Shown: piece by piece, positions 61,129 to 64,000 of the stretch | How positions within the stretch are numbered: position 1 is the stretch's first letter | Layout: each line of letters opens with the position of its first letter | Assembly (NCBI GenBank): GCA_020086605.1 | Contig: JACBWW010000017.1 | Span: forward strand, 11,863,534-11,927,533 | DNA from: Lanius collurio | Taxonomy: Eukaryota > Chordata > Aves > Passeriformes > Laniidae | Length of the DNA: 64,000 nt | Reading direction: 5' to 3' | Notes under the pieces: generated by a model | Seen by the model: only the letters and a program-made list of their open reading frames with translations | Told to the model about the DNA's origin: nothing | Databases searched by the model: none | Position numbers and translations under genes: made by a program

Positions 61129-61421
61129 TGTTGTAGTGAGGGATTCCTTACAACAAGTATAAGACAGCGATGAACTTGGAAGGAAAGATGAAGCGATATT
61201 TCTTTAGATGTTCAGAGATGATTTATTCCTCCAGCTGCATGGCTGGAGTTCCCAGGCAGACCCCAATCATGGGACCCTGCTCTCTTCCCCGGCCTGGGCA
61301 CCCAAAACCACCCAACCAGGAACAGGTATGGGGCATACATGACACAGGGACCGGGACAGGGACAGACCCGTACCCTGCAGGGTCTCTCCCCCCGGGATTT
61401 CAGGGGAGAGGCACATTCACA
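61129..61421 (-). repeat. 5' LTR of the element
   Basis: About 293 bp, starting TGTGAATGTG and ending CTACAACA on the minus strand. It should contain the promoter of the element. The CCAAT of the 3' LTR is changed here to CCAAC (61,312-61,316), and AATAAA is kept at 61,222-61,227. Confidence 0.9.
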
Positions 61422-61428
61422 TCCCCAT
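61422..61428. repeat. Target-site duplication, right copy
   Basis: TCCCCAT, identical to 58,890-58,896. This proves that the two LTRs and the interior were inserted as one unit. Confidence 0.8.
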
Positions 61429-61607
61429 GAGGCTGAGCTGGTAAAAAAGGAGATCCTCATCCCCTTTGCTAGCGATGTGACAATGGTGGTGGCAAAGGGC
61501 TGGCAGCAGGCTGCTGAGTTTTGGTCAGGTCTCTACACCTGGCTAGCCACAGCTGACTGGAGGCTCACCAGTGGGAAGATGCACGCCGTGTCACCAGCAG
61601 TAATTTA
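61429..61607. other. Flanking single-copy sequence
   Basis: Short interval between the LTR element and a CR1 tail. It is possibly an older, unrecognisable part of that CR1. No gene seen. Confidence 0.35.
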
Positions 61608-61675
61608 TCTGGATGTCAGACTAGATGATCTTTGGAGGTCCCTTCTAACACAAACTATTCTAAGACTCTATGGTA
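61608..61675 (+). mobile_element. CR1 3' end fragment, plus strand
   Basis: AGACTAGATGATCTTTGGAG, then CCCTTCTAACACAAAC and ATTCTAAGACTCTATGG, is the sense 3' terminus of CR1. Only about 70 bp can be recognised. Confidence 0.85.
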
Positions 61676-63159
61676 ACTCTACCCATGAGTATTCCCTCTT
61701 TGCCAGCACAAATGCTTTTTATATTTCTTCTTTTTTTTTTTCCCCAAGAAAATATCTCCAAGATGGCAATATAAGACCTGGACTTTCTGTCAAAGGACTG
61801 CAAGCAATAAAGTCACAGCATGTCTGTGAAGTGAGCCACAGAATTTGAGACCAAATGGAGAGATATGGCCATGTTTCTCAGTAAAAGACCTTTTGACTGT
61901 TAAACCACATGGCCAAGACAGTGCTGACAAACCAAGCATTGCAGATCACTTGTCCTGAATACCAACCCTGGGCTCCGACTTGCTGCTTATATATTGTGAT
62001 TTTAAAACCAGAAGGGGATGAATCACCAGTCTAGATGGTGCACAAATTGGTAAAAAATGCAGATCACTGATAATTGCCAGAGATTTCACTTGGGATGTTT
62101 CCGTGCCTCTGGGTAGCAACCAAACAGGATTTCTTCCCCACGCTGTGGCACTCATGATTCACTCTTCCTTCACCAACATCCACCATGGACAGTGCGTGGC
62201 CTGGGGTGCAGTAATTGGGAGGAGAGATGGAGAATCTGATACTCCCTAGGGTGTCACATCAGAAGGGACCTAGTATGTTACTGGGCTTAGTAAGGATCTT
62301 GCTGTAGAAATGAAATAGCTCTGAAAATGCTACAGGTATCTAAATTGTTTATAAACATAAAAACTGGATTTCACAGGATTAACATTGCAGAGTGCTCCCA
62401 CTCTATCATCCTAACCACTCAGCTGGGAGGAGCTGAAAGGCCCTGGGGTGATTTTCTCAGTTCCATGCAGTAGCACGATGGAGTAATGATTTAAAAAGCA
62501 TGCTTTCCTTGGACTAACTTTCTTGTTATTTCTCCTTTCAGTGACTATCAGGTTGTATAAAACCAGCCAGCTCTTCTTTGGCACAGGCTCCCTCATGGCC
62601 CTCGGCAGAGGCATGCCCAGCCAGCCTGGGAAGAGAGAAGAAAACTGAATGGAGCTGAAGCCCTCCGTTGCCTCCCAATACCTGTGCGAGGGCAACTCCA
62701 GGAGCTCCCGTGGCTGCCTAGCCAGGACCCAGCAGATGGCACTCCTGGATGGTGTTTCTACTGGATGGGTCACAGGCAGTACCTGCCTCCATCTGCCTCA
62801 GCTGCCCCATCCCAGCTGCCCTGCTGGGGAGAGGGCTGCAGGGCAAGGCACGGCTGTGCCTGGGCAGGCGGGGTGAGCTCTGCCCTGCCCCTTTCATCTT
62901 AAAAACAGTGCTCAGACTGCCTTGGGCACAAGGCTCGGGATCACTGCCAGCACCTGACACAGCGAGCCAGCTTTCTGGGGGCTTGTGCTCCTCTGCCAAG
63001 GAAAAAGAGCCAGGGCTTGGTCCCTTTGGCAGCTATTCCTGGTTTCTCCCAAGAGCCTCACTGGGTCAGACACTTTACATGAGAAGGCAAATCTGTGGGC
63101 TGCTGGCTGCGCTGCACAGTACATCCAGCATCCCAGAGGGTCTGGAGAGGTCAACATCT
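61676..63159. other. No gene recognised
   Basis: Single-copy sequence with a GC-rich patch near 62.6-63.0 kb that generates long overlapping frames on both strands (e.g. 62,749-63,258 plus, which also runs into the CR1). No domain is recognised. Confidence 0.4.
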
Positions 63160-63535
63160 CATGCATCAGAAAATCCTGGAATTGCAGAACAGCTGGGGTT
63201 AGAAGGCACCTCTGGAGATCCCCTAATCCAACCACCTGCTGCTATCATGGTCAGCTAGAGCATGTTCTCTGGGACTGTGTCCAGTTGGGGTTTGCACATC
63301 TCCAAGGATGGAGATCCTGCAACTTCCCTGGACAGCCTGCTCCAGCGTTTGACCCCCCTCCAGAGCAAAAAACATTTTCTCTTATGTTTAAGTGGAATTA
63401 CTTGTATTTTAAATTACGCCCATAGCCTTTCGTCTTGTCACTGGGCATTGCTGAGAAAAGGCTGTCTCAAACTTCTTTACTAACTCAATCAAGTATTTAC
63501 ACACATGACTAAAATCTCCCCAAGCCTTTGCTGTC
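63160..63535 (-). mobile_element. Decayed CR1 3' region, minus strand
   Basis: From AATCCTGGAATTGCAGAAC through AGATCCCCTAATCCAACCA and the CCTGCTCCAGCGTTTGACC block to TCTTGTCACTGGGC, the order matches an antisense CR1 3' region. It is diverged, and the boundaries are approximate. Frames through it are not genes. Confidence 0.85.
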
Positions 63536-64000
63536 ACCTCATTGATATTTTTTCTTTCTTTCTTATGATACAGCACCCAAATTTATCAAGCCCAAAAAGG
63601 AGCCTGCCAAGGAAACACAATGGCTCTGAAAAGTCAAATTCATTAAATTGTTTATGAATACCAAAACTGGCTTTTAGAAAGGATTTTGCAGGTCTATCAT
63701 CCTGTACAAGTGCTACTTAAAGATCATCCCACATTTCCATATTATATGCCTAAGCAGGGGGCTGAAATTACAGCAGGGCGCACCTCTCAGCACACAATAG
63801 GTATTTTTTTGTTTTAGGTAAAGACAGCCAGTCCCAGAAACTGGATCAAACTATTCCCATCTTAGAGGAAGAGATTTCAAGCCTTGATCTTGGGCTCCTG
63901 AAGTCTGCTGCTGACAGAACCAAAACACTGAAAGTTTTTCTGGAACTGGGACCAGTTCTAGTACAATGCTCTTCAATGGGGTGAGGTGGCTTGTTAAAGC
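63536..64000. other. No gene recognised
   Basis: AT-leaning single-copy sequence up to the window end. No gene, RNA or repeat is seen. Confidence 0.4.

Larger units (their letters stand above)
58890..61428 (-). mobile_element. Non-autonomous LTR retroelement carrying a Y-box cold-shock gene
   Basis: A structurally complete element of about 2.5 kb in minus orientation. It has two LTRs (58,897-59,192 and 61,129-61,421), a TCCCCAT target duplication at both ends (58,890-58,896 and 61,422-61,428), a primer-binding site two bases inside the 5' LTR, and a polypurine tract touching the 3' LTR. The internal 1.9 kb holds a truncated Gag matrix-like ORF, a GC-rich segment and an intact cold-shock-domain ORF. 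No protease, reverse transcriptase, integrase or envelope sequence is seen, so it must have been mobilised by a helper. The Gag resemblance and the 6-7-bp duplication fit the betaretrovirus-like (ERVK-type) group, but that placement is inference. The LTRs differ by roughly 20 substitutions and two or three small indels by eye (about 7%), implying an old insertion. Confidence 0.9.

Overview
The window looks like a stretch of bird nuclear DNA, possibly a songbird. Four CR1 LINE fragments carry the avian-type 3' end (variants of the ATTCTATG repeat). Other repeats are sparse, bacterial-style gene packing is absent, and most of the sequence is AT-leaning single-copy DNA with a few CpG-rich patches. 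Nearly all open frames are short and overlap on both strands, as expected in intergenic or intronic vertebrate DNA. No host gene could be named with confidence, and no tRNA, rRNA or CRISPR was seen.

Layout: 1-5.8 kb is unique sequence with a small CpG cluster (about 450-640) and a real-looking CpG island (about 5.14-5.49 kb) that may be a promoter. 5.83-7.65 kb is a long, decayed, minus-strand CR1 covering the reverse-transcriptase region to the 3' end. 7.7-31 kb is almost featureless, with one short CR1 and two hairpins. 32.4-33.3 kb is a GC-rich stretch that resembles a conserved regulatory region. Between 35 and 45 kb several plus-strand segments look like coding exons with good splice sites; two adjacent pairs agree in reading phase, but I cannot name the gene or complete the chain. 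52-54.5 kb has a pyrimidine microsatellite, a CpG-containing candidate regulatory element and one more candidate exon.

The outstanding feature is 58,890-61,428: a structurally complete, minus-strand, non-autonomous LTR retroelement. It has two LTRs of about 295 bp, a TCCCCAT target-site duplication, a primer-binding site that fits tRNA-Ala and a polypurine tract. Inside are a truncated Gag matrix-like ORF, about 0.8 kb of GC-rich DNA, and an uninterrupted, intronless ORF encoding a Y-box (YBX-type) cold-shock domain in which the key nucleic-acid-binding residues are kept. One LTR also carries an exact core Y-box (inverted CCAAT, CTGATTGG), the DNA site for which Y-box proteins are named. Pro, pol and env are absent. 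This suggests a retroelement that captured a host Y-box protein cDNA and whose own promoter could be a target of that protein. The capture is well supported by the sequence; the regulatory loop is inference.
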